Source: Lachnospiraceae bacterium (GTDB lineage Bacteria; Bacillota; Clostridia; Lachnospirales; Lachnospiraceae). Taken from it: 46,704 nucleotides of DNA. A program made the position numbers and the translations under genes. Below the pieces are notes generated by a model, which worked only from the letters and a program-made list of their open reading frames with translations, was not told where the DNA came from and did not search any database. Shown in pieces: positions 31,396 to 40,591 of the stretch (position 1 is the first letter of the stretch; every line of letters begins with the position of its first letter). The stretch is taken from assembly GCA_014804365.1 (NCBI GenBank), contig JAAUZX010000021.1:1-46704 (forward strand), in the 5' to 3' direction.

Positions 31396-33102
31396 TTACA
31401 TTTTCAGCGTAAACTTACCAACTATTTCATCCATAGAAATAGCCTGTGCTGATAATTCTTCACTTGTAGCTGATGTCTCCTGTGCAGTAGCAGAGTTAGA
31501 CTGTACAACCTCTGAAATTCGGATAATACCCTGATCCGCCTCTTTTACAGATTCTGCCTCCCTTGCAACCATTCCACTGATATCCTTGGAATTTTCAGCA
31601 ATCGAGTGCATTAAATCTACTACATTCATTAAAGATTCAGAAGTTTTAACTGCTGCCTGACTACCCATCTCAACTTTGGCCATAGATTCTTCAATCAATT
31701 GCTTTGTGTTGACTGCCGATTTTGCACTCTGATCTGCTAAATTACGAATCTGATCAGCCACAACCGCGAATCCTCTTCCTGCCTCTCCAGCACGAGCCGC
31801 CTCAATTGCTGCATTTAATGAAAGCAGATTTGTCTGACTTGCAATATCTTCAATCTCTACAATAATCCTACCAATGTTCTGCGATGTCTCGCTGATTTTA
31901 TCCATTGCCTCTACCATAACTTCCATCTCGCTATGGCTCTTCTCTACTTCCTGTGCACACTGTGTTGCCGTTTCATATGCGCTGTCTGCTTTATCTGTTG
32001 TTCTTCCCAGACTTGATGAAATCTCGGAAACCATAGCCTGTAACTCTTCAATAGAAGCAGCCTGATCCGTCGCACCCTCTGCAAGAGTCTGAGAAGCCTC
32101 TGCAAGGTTTGTAGAACCTGCGGAAACCATAGCCGCCGCATTCTTCATATCATTCAATGTTGCACTGATCTGATGATTCATCTTCCGTGTTGCATCCAAA
32201 AGCCCAAGGAACTCGCCTACATATTCTTCTTTGCAGGATGAATGAATATCAAAATTTCCCACAGCCATTTCTCCAAGCATCTCGTCCATGTCAAGAACGA
32301 TCGTCTGAATCTTTTGCGTAGTACTGCTGACACTCTTTATCATATCGCCTATTTCATCATCCTTATCAGTATCCGGGAACGGGGATGAAATATCGCCCTG
32401 TGCGAATCCTTCCAGTCTTACCATAAGATGATTCATCGGCTCTATGATTCCTTTGGCTGTTGTGGTGCTCAGATTGTTTGAAACAACAGCCGCACTTGCG
32501 ACCAATAACACAATTACAATGATAAGCACTACAGACATCGTCGTCAGCTGTTTTTGTACCGCGTCACCTTTCTGCACATTAATATTCATCAATTCGGTAA
32601 ACGCCTCGTCTGCCGCATCATAAAGCGGTGTCAGCTCCTCAATCATCATTTGCTGAGCAATGGCACTCTGCTCCGGATCTGTAGTTCCGCCTACTTCAAT
32701 GACTTTCGAGTCTACCTCATAGTAGGCTGCTAATGCATTGCTCATCTTCTGGAATGCAGCCTTTCCCTCCGAAGTGACGAGAGTGTTCTGAATCTCAACC
32801 ATACGCTGTTCCACTGATTGCAGCGCCTCATCATGCTGCGCCTTAACCGACTCAATGGCAGCTTCGTTCGTATATCCGATAATCGCCCGTGTTGCACTTC
32901 TTACCTCCGCATAGTCGTTCATGGCAAGTGCAATATCTCCCTGCGGGAAAGCATAATATGTAAGAGCATAGTTATATCTGAATATAATAATACCCATGAC
33001 AATAATCGCTATTACTGATGCTACCGCTGATAAGAGCAATGTAATAAGTGAACTTTTCCTCAGTCTTTTCTCAATCCTTAGCTTCTGCAAATCTTTAAAC
33101 AT
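31396..33102 (-). CDS. Methyl-accepting chemotaxis protein
   Basis: A chemoreceptor: transmembrane helix ~17-43, an extracellular four-helix-bundle sensor (~44-185), second helix ~187-208, HAMP (~210-265), and the cytoplasmic signalling helix with the invariant tip ([20 protein letters not shown], then [15 protein letters not shown]). Ends in a normal methylation/adaptation region. Length 568 aa is typical. It implies flagellar motility in the organism. Its ligand is unknown. A GAGAGGTGG precedes the ATG. Confidence 0.96.
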   Translation of the reverse strand: MFKDLQKLRIEKRLRKSSLITLLLSAVASVIAIIVMGIIIFRYNYALTYYAFPQGDIALAMNDYAEVRSATRAIIGYTNEAAIESVKAQHDEALQSVEQRMVEIQNTLVTSEGKAAFQKMSNALAAYYEVDSKVIEVGGTTDPEQSAIAQQMMIEELTPLYDAADEAFTELMNINVQKGDAVQKQLTTMSVVLIIVIVLLVASAAVVSNNLSTTTAKGIIEPMNHLMVRLEGFAQGDISSPFPDTDKDDEIGDMIKSVSSTTQKIQTIVLDMDEMLGEMAVGNFDIHSSCKEEYVGEFLGLLDATRKMNHQISATLNDMKNAAAMVSAGSTNLAEASQTLAEGATDQAASIEELQAMVSEISSSLGRTTDKADSAYETATQCAQEVEKSHSEMEVMVEAMDKISETSQNIGRIIVEIEDIASQTNLLSLNAAIEAARAGEAGRGFAVVADQIRNLADQSAKSAVNTKQLIEESMAKVEMGSQAAVKTSESLMNVVDLMHSIAENSKDISGMVAREAESVKEADQGIIRISEVVQSNSATAQETSATSEELSAQAISMDEIVGKFTLKM

Positions 33103-33174
33103 TGTTTTCCACCTCTCACAAAATAGTAATTATACATCTTCTGCAATAAGTTGCAAATACAACCCGCTACTACT

Positions 33175-33202
33175 AGTATACTTGATCTTGAGAATTTTTC
33201 AA
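33175..33202 (-). promoter_or_regulatory. Promoter of the chemoreceptor gene
   Basis: Minus-strand TTGAAA (33197-33202), 16-bp spacer, TATACT (33175-33180), about 65 bp before the start codon. Confidence 0.5.
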
Positions 33203-33258
33203 GCAGAAACTCACTTTTACCATACAAATTTGCCATACAAAATATGGAACAGCGATTT

Positions 33259-34395
33259 TCACAAAACGGAGCGGACAAAAACCGCTGCCGGACCGATATA
33301 TTTCTCCTTATCCGCTAACGTGGAATACAGGATACGTTCCGCATTATACTTCGGATCATACCCGCTGCATGTCTCAATCAGCCTGTCTCGGACTGCCCGG
33401 TCACGAAACAGGCTTCCGCACAGCACTACCCGGTTCGGCGCTAATATGGTCATGGAATTAACAATTGTTCTCGCAAACAGTTCGATCGCCTCCTGAAAGA
33501 CCTCATCCTGCTCCTCCTCCACAGCCTTCTGATAGACAGTTCCGAACTCTTCTTGTACAAACGGAATCGTGCGGGCTAACGCCTGATAAGATACCTTGGT
33601 TTCTAAGCAGCCTCTCCGTCCGCAGCTGCACAGTTCACCGTTCCTCTCAACAATAAAATGCCCTAACTCGCCGGCCTTTCCGTGCCGCCCTTCATACAAC
33701 TGATTATCAATGATAATCGCACTTCCCACTCCCGGTCCCCACTTGATGAGCAGCAGATTGTCATATCTGCGTCCGAATCCATACAGAAGCTCTGCCATTG
33801 CAAGGGCATTCACATTGTTTTCGATCCACACCGGATACCGCAGCTGTTCTTCTAATATCCTGCATACTTCTACTTCCCGTGACCATACGCCGTAAGCATG
33901 TACGCTTGTTCCTTTTTCCCTGTCCACTACCCCGGGAACCGCCACGCTGACTCCGGCGATGCGTGGCAGCAGGTCTGCGTGATTCTCCGCCATCTGCCGG
34001 CAGATTCCTGCGATCTGTGTAAGAAATGTTTCCGGATTCTCCCGGCGGTCTGTGACGATCGTCTGCTGTTCGACACAGTCGCCCTTCATATTTACAATGG
34101 CTAAAAATGTATTTTCCGATTCAATGTTGACCGTAATCACATAATAGCAGTTATAGTTCAGATTCAAAAGAACCTTCTTACGACCGGCTCCCACAGACTG
34201 TGTCTCAAATCCCTGCTCCTCTAACAGCCCTTCCTGTATCAATTCACTGCAGATCTGTGTGACAGCGGCAGGTGTCAGTCCGATCAGATCCGCGATATCT
34301 TTTCTGGATACCGGTTCGCACTCATTGACACAATTCAATATCGATGAGCGGTTCTGCTTTTTCACCTGCGCCATATTCATTCCAGCTTTTCTCAT
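33259..34395 (-). CDS. ROK family transcriptional repressor of the sulfoquinovose operon
   Basis: An N-terminal winged helix (VSRKDIADLIGLTPAAVTQICSEL in two parts, ~25-60) is followed by a sugar-kinase-like ROK domain with the Gly-rich IKWGPGVGSAIIIDNQ, ELGHFIVERNGELCSCGRRGCLET (zinc-binding CSCGRRGC). ROK repressors bind a sugar or phosphate and release DNA. It lies at the end of the sulfoquinovose operon, 22 bp after the isomerase gene, and most likely binds the palindrome at 42579. Start choice: ATG 34395 or codon 6/8 (MNMAQ). Confidence 0.9.
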   Translation of the reverse strand: MRKAGMNMAQVKKQNRSSILNCVNECEPVSRKDIADLIGLTPAAVTQICSELIQEGLLEEQGFETQSVGAGRKKVLLNLNYNCYYVITVNIESENTFLAIVNMKGDCVEQQTIVTDRRENPETFLTQIAGICRQMAENHADLLPRIAGVSVAVPGVVDREKGTSVHAYGVWSREVEVCRILEEQLRYPVWIENNVNALAMAELLYGFGRRYDNLLLIKWGPGVGSAIIIDNQLYEGRHGKAGELGHFIVERNGELCSCGRRGCLETKVSYQALARTIPFVQEEFGTVYQKAVEEEQDEVFQEAIELFARTIVNSMTILAPNRVVLCGSLFRDRAVRDRLIETCSGYDPKYNAERILYSTLADKEKYIGPAAVFVRSVL

Positions 34396-34417
34396 CCGGC
34401 CCGTCCTTTTACAGAAA

Positions 34418-35758
34418 TTAATAGTTATTCACTTCTATATTAAGCATATTTCCTAATATTTCAAGTTCTTTTTTTACATTTCCGTAGATTACGACAAAAT
34501 GCGGCTCCCAGCCTGCCAGTATACTGTTTTCCACGATCTCCCTTGCAGGATTGCGGGTTTTCACGACAATCGAAGTTCCGTTAAACTGCTTCGGTGTATC
34601 CAATGCCTCCCCTTCTGTAATAAAGAAGCGGAACGTCCCGTCCGGTTTCCTTCCTATTCGGAATACTGTAACATTTTCCGCTGCCCTGCAGGCGAAATCC
34701 AGTGTCGGACCGATCTTCCTGTTGCAATGCACATCCGCGCATGCTCCCGATTCTTCCTTTGCCAGAGAACATGCCGCCGTCCCACAGTGCCAATATGTGA
34801 TCGTGTTCTCTTTCTCATCCATGGACACCGGATCTCCGAAGAATACCGGCTTGTCTGTCAGACGCATCCCCAGATACATCGATAAAGCTCCATAAGTGTC
34901 CGCTTCACAGCTTGCAGCCACCCCGAGATCATTCAACATTGCCAGAACAGCACATACCGGTGTTCCAAACGCGGTAAAAAAGTCCGGCCAGCAGCGGGAA
35001 GCGACCGCACCCACATGGTTTTCTTCCACATACTCCTTATATGCCTTATACAGCCTGGCAAAATTCAAGACATTCTCCTGTGCAATATGCTCTAATCCGC
35101 ATATGCGGCTCTGTGCATCATCCAGATACTCCGCTACTTCCTCATCGGAATAAGTTTTCGCTCTGTCGATCAATTCCCTTGCCTCGATAGACTCCAGCCT
35201 CACACCAAATGTTTTTAAGAGCTCCGAATCCAGTGCACGGCCAAAGCCAAATCCCTGCGGCGTATGCCCGATTGCCGTTAATTTCAGATTCTTCATATCA
35301 TATCTCAACCTGGCCGCACGCACGGTAGAAGTCACCGCAGCGATTACATCCGCTTCCTGCGGCGCACCGAATACATAGGTAAACGGCTCCTCGCGAAAGG
35401 CTTTAATCGTATTTGCCGCAGAATAGGCGCCTGTCAGGGAATTCAGACGAAGCCTTCCGCCGTCTATCACCGGCTCCCTGAGCGTCCAGAGCAGTATCGG
35501 ACAATCGAATGCCGCCAGCACCTCCGAAGCATAGGCTGAGTTTGCAAACGTAATATTCTGCAGCACAATCAGATCCGGCTGTATATCCTTCATAAATTCT
35601 TTCAAGAGGTCTAACGACAACAACATCTCATCAGGGACCCTCACATCTTCCGTGACGGACCGTAACAAGGCGATCGACTTCTCGAATTCTTTACCTGCAC
35701 TTTCCAAATGAAAGGTGGGAACTCCCACCGGTATATATGCAACTTCAAATTTCTTCAT
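34418..35758 (-). CDS. sftI: Sulfoquinovose isomerase (L-fucose isomerase family)
   Basis: The 446-residue protein belongs to the L-fucose/L-arabinose isomerase family (PDLIVLQNITFANSAYASEV, ILLWTLREPV, IGHTPQGFGFGRALDSE, NHVGAVASRCWPDF). In transaldolase-type sulfoglycolysis an enzyme of this family converts sulfoquinovose to sulfofructose. The assignment to that sugar rests on the operon; the family alone would also allow fucose or arabinose. It lies between the TauE exporter and the ROK gene. Confidence 0.82.
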   Translation of the reverse strand: MKKFEVAYIPVGVPTFHLESAGKEFEKSIALLRSVTEDVRVPDEMLLSLDLLKEFMKDIQPDLIVLQNITFANSAYASEVLAAFDCPILLWTLREPVIDGGRLRLNSLTGAYSAANTIKAFREEPFTYVFGAPQEADVIAAVTSTVRAARLRYDMKNLKLTAIGHTPQGFGFGRALDSELLKTFGVRLESIEARELIDRAKTYSDEEVAEYLDDAQSRICGLEHIAQENVLNFARLYKAYKEYVEENHVGAVASRCWPDFFTAFGTPVCAVLAMLNDLGVAASCEADTYGALSMYLGMRLTDKPVFFGDPVSMDEKENTITYWHCGTAACSLAKEESGACADVHCNRKIGPTLDFACRAAENVTVFRIGRKPDGTFRFFITEGEALDTPKQFNGTSIVVKTRNPAREIVENSILAGWEPHFVVIYGNVKKELEILGNMLNIEVNNY

Positions 35759-35804
35759 TATAATACACTTACTCCTTTCTCAACCTTATCCCGGGTTTTC
35801 TGTG

Positions 35805-35865
35805 ACTTCCGCTTACGCTTCCCTCACAAAAAACCACCTCGCGGAAGCACCTTCTGAACAGTTAC
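35805..35865. repeat. Palindromic element R2
   Basis: TTCTGAACAGTTAC at 35852-35865 is identical to the motif in R3. CTTCCGC (35806-35812) pairs with GCGGAAG (35841-35847). It lies in the gap between the TauE and isomerase genes. Confidence 0.5.
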
Positions 35866-35883
35866 CCTTCTCCTTTTATCTTC

Positions 35884-36627
35884 CTATCTGCAAAACAATG
35901 TCACGCCTGAAATCAGCAGCAGAACATATGTCAGAATCATGAAAAATCTCTGGCTCATACTCTGATACAGTTTCCCGCCTGCAAACATTCCGGCCATTAA
36001 AACCGGAAAAGAGATACCCAGAATGCACAGATTGCCTTTATTCCACATTCCCGCATGGATATCCCCAATCAATATAATGGTATTCAACAAAATCCAGACA
36101 GTAGAAATCGTAGCCCGAAAAGACCTTTTGTCAGATATCCTGCCAGTCAGATATCCAATCAGCAACGGACCTCCTGATACAAAGATTCCGTGCACGATTC
36201 CCGCCGTAGTCAAGAGCAGAAATTCCCTCAGGCGGTGTTCTTTTGGCCCGTCCTCTTCCCGCCTGTTCCTGACTGCCGTCATCCGATACAGCCCATGTAC
36301 GGCAAGCAGTACCACAAAGATTCCCAATGCCTGATATAAAATCATTTCGTTTGTTCCGACAAAATGTTTCAGCCCCATGCCTGCAAAGATACCGATTACC
36401 ATGACCAGAACAATCCGTTTCAATTCTTTCCGGTTCACATACTCACGGTTACCCAGAAACACGTAGATGCCTGACAATAATCCCAGTACATTCAATACCG
36501 GCTTTGCCACATCATATCCCACCAGCATAATACCAAACGGCATCGCAAGAATGGTTCCCGCAAATCCTGTGATTCCCTGGATAATATTTGCAAGGAAGAT
36601 TGTCACAAAGAATAATAATTCTTTCAT
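35884..36627 (-). CDS. Sulfite exporter TauE/SafE family permease
   Basis: A 247-residue membrane protein with the repeated FxG/AxxP-type helices (IIQGITGFAGTILAMPFGIML, VHGIFVSGGPLLIGYLTG) of the TauE/SafE family, which exports sulfonates or sulfite. In this operon it most probably exports dihydroxypropanesulfonate, the end product, as in other sulfoglycolysis clusters. Eight hydrophobic segments are seen. The start is ATG 36627. Confidence 0.86.
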   Translation of the reverse strand: MKELLFFVTIFLANIIQGITGFAGTILAMPFGIMLVGYDVAKPVLNVLGLLSGIYVFLGNREYVNRKELKRIVLVMVIGIFAGMGLKHFVGTNEMILYQALGIFVVLLAVHGLYRMTAVRNRREEDGPKEHRLREFLLLTTAGIVHGIFVSGGPLLIGYLTGRISDKRSFRATISTVWILLNTIILIGDIHAGMWNKGNLCILGISFPVLMAGMFAGGKLYQSMSQRFFMILTYVLLLISGVTLFCR

Positions 36628-36645
36628 TTTTCTTCCGTACTCCTT

Positions 36646-37329
36646 TTAATAAAACAACTCCTTGTTCTCGCCGATGACGCCGGGATATGCTCCCTGACTA
36701 ATCAACGGTTCTCTGTCCGGATGCGCTAACACCCATTTATTGCGCATAAGCAGAAGCTCTTTCTCCCTGTCACCCATGCTTAAGCTTTCTCTTTCCTCTT
36801 CCGCCAGCGGGGTATTGGTGCCTTTGGGCAGAATTACGATATCCTTAAAGCCTTCCTCCGTCACACGCAGCGGCGAAAGGTGCAGGGTTGACTGATACAT
36901 CTCAATAGCGGTTCCTTTTTGCAGGAAAAAGACCTGCGCATCCTCATTCCGGTAGTGGTTGTCCCGAATATCCCAGACATGCCCGAGCACCAGCATAAAA
37001 TCCGTAACCGCTATGTTGACTTCGCTTCCTTTATGATACTCAAAACCATTATATGTACTGTTTCTTCCGTTACAGTATCCCGCCTGAACCGGCATCCCGC
37101 CGTAAAGCAGGCGGGATATGTTCTGAATAACGGGAAGCGCTTCCAGTTCCTCCTGTGAAGCAATATAGATATTTCCGTTCTGCGGAACGGCAGTTTCCTT
37201 TTCCATATAGGAAATGGCTTCCGAAAAATCATATCCGTGAAGAATCCTTCCGTAACTTGCAAATTCTTCCGATTCCACCGGATAAACTTTCACATTATTT
37301 ACCTGATTCAGGCGTTCTAAACATTCCAT
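36646..37329 (-). CDS. DUF4867 family protein, cupin-like, role unknown
   Basis: A 227-residue soluble protein. The C-terminal half has cupin-like beta strands with possible metal ligands: YHKGSEVNIAVTDFMLVLGH, then VFFLQKGTAIEMYQSTLHLSPLRV, with spaced His/Glu residues. It is known only as DUF4867 and occurs in sulfoquinovose-type clusters. Its ATG overlaps the TAA of the reductase gene (TAATG), so it is expressed with the pathway. A role as mutarotase, isomerase or binding protein for sulfoquinovose would fit but is not shown by the sequence. Confidence 0.8.
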   Translation of the reverse strand: MECLERLNQVNNVKVYPVESEEFASYGRILHGYDFSEAISYMEKETAVPQNGNIYIASQEELEALPVIQNISRLLYGGMPVQAGYCNGRNSTYNGFEYHKGSEVNIAVTDFMLVLGHVWDIRDNHYRNEDAQVFFLQKGTAIEMYQSTLHLSPLRVTEEGFKDIVILPKGTNTPLAEEERESLSMGDREKELLLMRNKWVLAHPDREPLISQGAYPGVIGENKELFY

Positions 37330-38189
37330 TATTTCTGCTCCCTGACAACTTTGACTGTAGCACAGAAGTCCTCTTTCCCGTAGCCGGCTTCCATGGCTGT
37401 ATCATAGACACGCTTTACATTCGCCGCGCCCGGCATGGATACCTGGCACTCTTTCGCAAGCTCCATGCAGATATTGATATCTTTGGACATATTTTCCACG
37501 GAAAATGCCGTCGTGTAATCTTCTTTGGAGATAACTTCTTTTTTCGAATCCAGATAGAAGTTCTGCCCTCCGCCGTAAGAAATTGCCTGGGCAAAGGTCA
37601 TAATGTCTATACCGTTTGCCGCCGCTAATACGGAAGTCTCGTTAACTCCGTTCTGAATCTGCGCCACCAGCGCATTGTGACAGATCTTCATGACCAGTCC
37701 TTTTCCGTTGTCACCCATGCGGATTACATTTTCTCCCATATAAGACAGAATCGGTTTGATCTGCTCATAAGCCTCTTCATCGCCGCCCACATAGATGCCA
37801 AGCTTTCCGGCAATGGCAGCCGGTTTGCTCTTTACGACAGGAGCATCCAGGAATTGTGCGCCGGTTGCTTTGACCATCTTCGATATCTCCACGGAAACGG
37901 CCGGATCAATCGTGCTCATATCGATACATGTCTTTGATTCGTTCAGTACCGGAAGGATCTCTGTGTAGACACTTCTAGAGTGCTCTGATTTCGGAACCAT
38001 GGAAATAATCACCTGCGACTGCTTTGCCACTTCCGTTGAATTCTTGCAGGCTACAGCTCCTTTATCGGCCAGCAGTTTTACTTTCTCTTCCACAAAATCA
38101 AATACAAATACCTGATCGTCATGCTTATTGATGATATTCTCGCACATGGATTCACCCATGATACCCAAACCTATAAATCCAATTTTCAT
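37329..38189 (-). CDS. 3-Sulfolactaldehyde reductase (beta-hydroxyacid dehydrogenase family)
   Basis: The NAD(P)-binding start KIGFIGLGIMGESM and the helical C-terminal domain with the catalytic Lys (GKGLVMKICHN) define the 6-phosphogluconate/3-hydroxyisobutyrate dehydrogenase family. The usual substrate loop DxPVSGG is replaced by DAPVVKSKPAAIAG; the added Lys residues could bind a sulfonate. It should reduce sulfolactaldehyde to 2,3-dihydroxypropanesulfonate, regenerating NAD+ in fermentation. I start at ATG 38189, with AAAGGA 8 nt upstream, giving 286 aa; the longer frame overlaps the transaldolase end. Confidence 0.87.
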   Translation of the reverse strand: MKIGFIGLGIMGESMCENIINKHDDQVFVFDFVEEKVKLLADKGAVACKNSTEVAKQSQVIISMVPKSEHSRSVYTEILPVLNESKTCIDMSTIDPAVSVEISKMVKATGAQFLDAPVVKSKPAAIAGKLGIYVGGDEEAYEQIKPILSYMGENVIRMGDNGKGLVMKICHNALVAQIQNGVNETSVLAAANGIDIMTFAQAISYGGGQNFYLDSKKEVISKEDYTTAFSVENMSKDINICMELAKECQVSMPGAANVKRVYDTAMEAGYGKEDFCATVKVVREQK

Positions 38190-38217
38190 TTTCCTCATCC
38201 TTTCCCTGTCTCTTCTA

Positions 38218-38916
38218 TTACTCTGTTGCAGTGTGATCCCATGCATCCACAAACGTATCAATGCCCTGTCTGGTATATGCATGTTTCATGCTGTCGCGAT
38301 ATACATCAAGTCCCGCCGTCACAATATCGGCTCCCGCTAACGCACAGTCCACAAACTGTTTGGGCGTGCGCACTGCTGCACATATAATTTCTGTTTTGCC
38401 GTAAAATCCGTAATTTTTGTAGATTTTTACGATATTCTCGATATATTCCTTACAATCCTCTCCGTTTGCCTCCTTCCAGCCGATAAACGGAGATACGAAT
38501 TTCGAACCGTTCTTCGCCGGCAGGATTGCCTGTGCCGGGGAAAAGATCAATGTCACATTGGTACGGATTCCCTTTGCTTCTAATTTTCTCGCTGCGGTGA
38601 CTCCTGCCTCCGTTGCCGGAATCTTAATGACAAAATTACTGCTGATTGCCGCAATTTTCTCCGCTTCGGCAACCATATCCTGCGCATTATCAATATGCGG
38701 ATTGATCTCCACAGAAACCGGGAATTTCTCATAACCCTCTAATCCCTGCTCCTTAATCCAATCTGCAATATCCGTAACCGCATGCAGAAACGATTTGCCG
38801 CTCAACATGATATGTCTCGGATTCGTTGTCACACCGTCAATTCCGAATGTCTCATAAGCATATTTAATTTCATCCATTTTTGCGCTGTCTAAAAAATATT
38901 TCATCTCTATATCCAT
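38218..38916 (-). CDS. sftT: 6-Deoxy-6-sulfofructose transaldolase
   Basis: A small transaldolase/FSA-type barrel: catalytic Lys in FVIKIPATEAG, the start YFLDSAKMDEIKYAYETFG and DGVTTNP, and NVTLIFSPAQA. In this pathway the enzyme transfers the C3 part of sulfofructose to glyceraldehyde-3-phosphate, giving fructose-6-phosphate and sulfolactaldehyde. At 232 aa it has the length of this family. The start is uncertain: AAAGGAG is too near ATG 38916 and far from the ATG four codons later. Confidence 0.86.
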   Translation of the reverse strand: MDIEMKYFLDSAKMDEIKYAYETFGIDGVTTNPRHIMLSGKSFLHAVTDIADWIKEQGLEGYEKFPVSVEINPHIDNAQDMVAEAEKIAAISSNFVIKIPATEAGVTAARKLEAKGIRTNVTLIFSPAQAILPAKNGSKFVSPFIGWKEANGEDCKEYIENIVKIYKNYGFYGKTEIICAAVRTPKQFVDCALAGADIVTAGLDVYRDSMKHAYTRQGIDTFVDAWDHTATE

Positions 38917-38932
38917 GCTCCTTTCTCAGCCT

Positions 38933-38991
38933 GCGAGTTTGTAGCCGTAAGGCACAAATCTCGCGGTTGAAAGAATGTAATTCTTTCAACC
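38933..38991. repeat. Palindromic element B and second hairpin upstream of sftT
   Basis: GCGAG-TTTGT-GCC pairs with GGC-ACAAA-CTCGC (38933-38964), like element A at 20259. A second perfect 11-bp hairpin, GGTTGAAAGAA/TTCTTTCAACC (38965-38991), follows directly. It lies just before the transaldolase gene and could set mRNA stability between transporter and enzymes. Confidence 0.65.
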
Positions 38992-39027
38992 TTCTCTCCT
39001 TTGATTTTTAATTTGATTTTATTTATT

Positions 39028-40506
39028 TTATTTAAATTTTAATGCATTCTCTTTATTCCAAAATCTGTCGTAAGAATAGCCGGTTACCTTCTCACAGATC
39101 GCAATCTCCTCTGCACTGATCTTACTGTTATCCTCGCCTTTTCTGCGGGCAATTTCTCTCTTGATCACTTCAAATTCAGCCTTGTTCATGGGAAATATCT
39201 TAGCAAATATCAAGGCTGCCGCCATCAGTACGATCGGGGCAAATACATAAATGTATGCTATCCCGGTCTGCGTTGCCGCACTCTGCCTTCCGCCTGAAGA
39301 GGCAATGACCTCATTGTATCCGACCCATCCGAGCAGAATACCAATCACGGCGCTTGATAGACCGGTAGCAATCTTTCTCACAAAAGTTGCCATCGCAGAA
39401 CAGGTAGCCGGTCGGTTGATGGACGTAATCAGCTCATCCACATCCGCTAAGTCCGCCAATATCGCATAGATACTGGTGGAGGAACCCGCCATTCCCAGGC
39501 CGATAACAAACGACAGTGCCAGAATGATCGTGAAGTTTGCCCCCTCATGAGAGAACAGAAGCATAGCCAGTGTCGCCGCAATTCTCACAGGAAACCCTAC
39601 CATAATAGGAAACTTCTTGGATGTCTTCGCCATGATCGGCGTAAACAGGATGGTTCCTACAAACTGTGACAGCAGAATAACCGCCATCAGATAAGTAAAC
39701 CTTCCGCCTCCGTAAGCGTTGAGCACATCATCCACATAATATACGGCAAGCCCCGTCACGAAATCCGCCGCGCCCTGACCACACAGGAAAATCGCAATAA
39801 ACAGCCGGAAACTTCTGCTCTTATATACCGTAAGTGACTGTACAAAACTCTGCGCAAAGCCGATCTTCACTACTTCTTTTTCACGCTCCCACGTTCCGAG
39901 GAAAGTCAGCAGAATCGTAATAAAGAAAATGATTCCGAAAATTACCGCCACCCGCAGGTAAGCCGCCGCGTCCGTATTGTCTTTGACCATCAGCGTCGGA
40001 ATCAATCCGGCTAAGATTGCCCCGAATGTCGAAAAGATCATCCGCACACCGGAAAACTGGCTACGCAGTGTATAGTCATCCACCATATCCGGAAGCAGTG
40101 CGTTATAGGGAACCATTACAATTGTAAAACCAGTCGAGAACAGCATATACATCAGCATATAGAAGAAATACTGTCCTCCGGTCGTGTTTCCCGGAAAAGT
40201 GATCCACATCAGCACGAATGTAATCGCCGATATCACACTTCCGATCAATATGTACAGTCGCTTAGCGCCAAACCGGCACTTGGTTCTGTCGCAGATATTG
40301 CCCATCAACGGATCTGTGATTGCATCCCATACTTTACCGATCAACGGAATGGTTCCCGCCAGTGCCGTAGACATTCCCAGTGATTTCGTAAGAAATACGG
40401 TAAAAAAGGTACTGATAATGACGAAGGCGCCGCCTCCGTAGATATCCGCGAAGCCGTAGGCACATTTGGCACGCATGCTCCGCTCTCTCTTTTCCTTCGT
40501 GTTCAT
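39028..40506 (-). CDS. GPH-family sugar:cation symporter, probable sulfoquinovose importer
   Basis: A 12-helix major facilitator of the glycoside-pentoside-hexuronide family: YGFADIYGGGAFVIISTFF, GKVWDAITDPLMGNICDRT (a signature loop), PYNALLPDMVDDYTLRSQF and the matching second-half loop. In the operon it most likely imports sulfoquinovose or its glycerol glycoside with Na+ or H+. I start at ATG 40506, with GGAGGG 5 nt upstream, giving 492 aa; the longer frame overlaps the R3 element. Confidence 0.9.
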   Translation of the reverse strand: MNTKEKRERSMRAKCAYGFADIYGGGAFVIISTFFTVFLTKSLGMSTALAGTIPLIGKVWDAITDPLMGNICDRTKCRFGAKRLYILIGSVISAITFVLMWITFPGNTTGGQYFFYMLMYMLFSTGFTIVMVPYNALLPDMVDDYTLRSQFSGVRMIFSTFGAILAGLIPTLMVKDNTDAAAYLRVAVIFGIIFFITILLTFLGTWEREKEVVKIGFAQSFVQSLTVYKSRSFRLFIAIFLCGQGAADFVTGLAVYYVDDVLNAYGGGRFTYLMAVILLSQFVGTILFTPIMAKTSKKFPIMVGFPVRIAATLAMLLFSHEGANFTIILALSFVIGLGMAGSSTSIYAILADLADVDELITSINRPATCSAMATFVRKIATGLSSAVIGILLGWVGYNEVIASSGGRQSAATQTGIAYIYVFAPIVLMAAALIFAKIFPMNKAEFEVIKREIARRKGEDNSKISAEEIAICEKVTGYSYDRFWNKENALKFK

Positions 40507-40533
40507 AAACGCCCTCCTTACTCTGTTATTTTC

Positions 40534-40591
40534 GTAACTCTTCAGAAGCCTGTTCCTCACAGTTACGAAGATGCACATTCTGAACAGTTAC
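40534..40591. repeat. Palindromic element R3 with alternative pairings
   Basis: GTAACTCTTCAGAA (40534-40547) can pair either with TTCTGAACAGTTAC (40578-40591; 13 of 14) or, through CGTAACT, with AGTTACG (40561-40567). The element runs into the end of the GH31 gene and encodes its last ~9 residues (SNCSECASS), which have no parallel in the E. coli enzyme. Confidence 0.6.
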
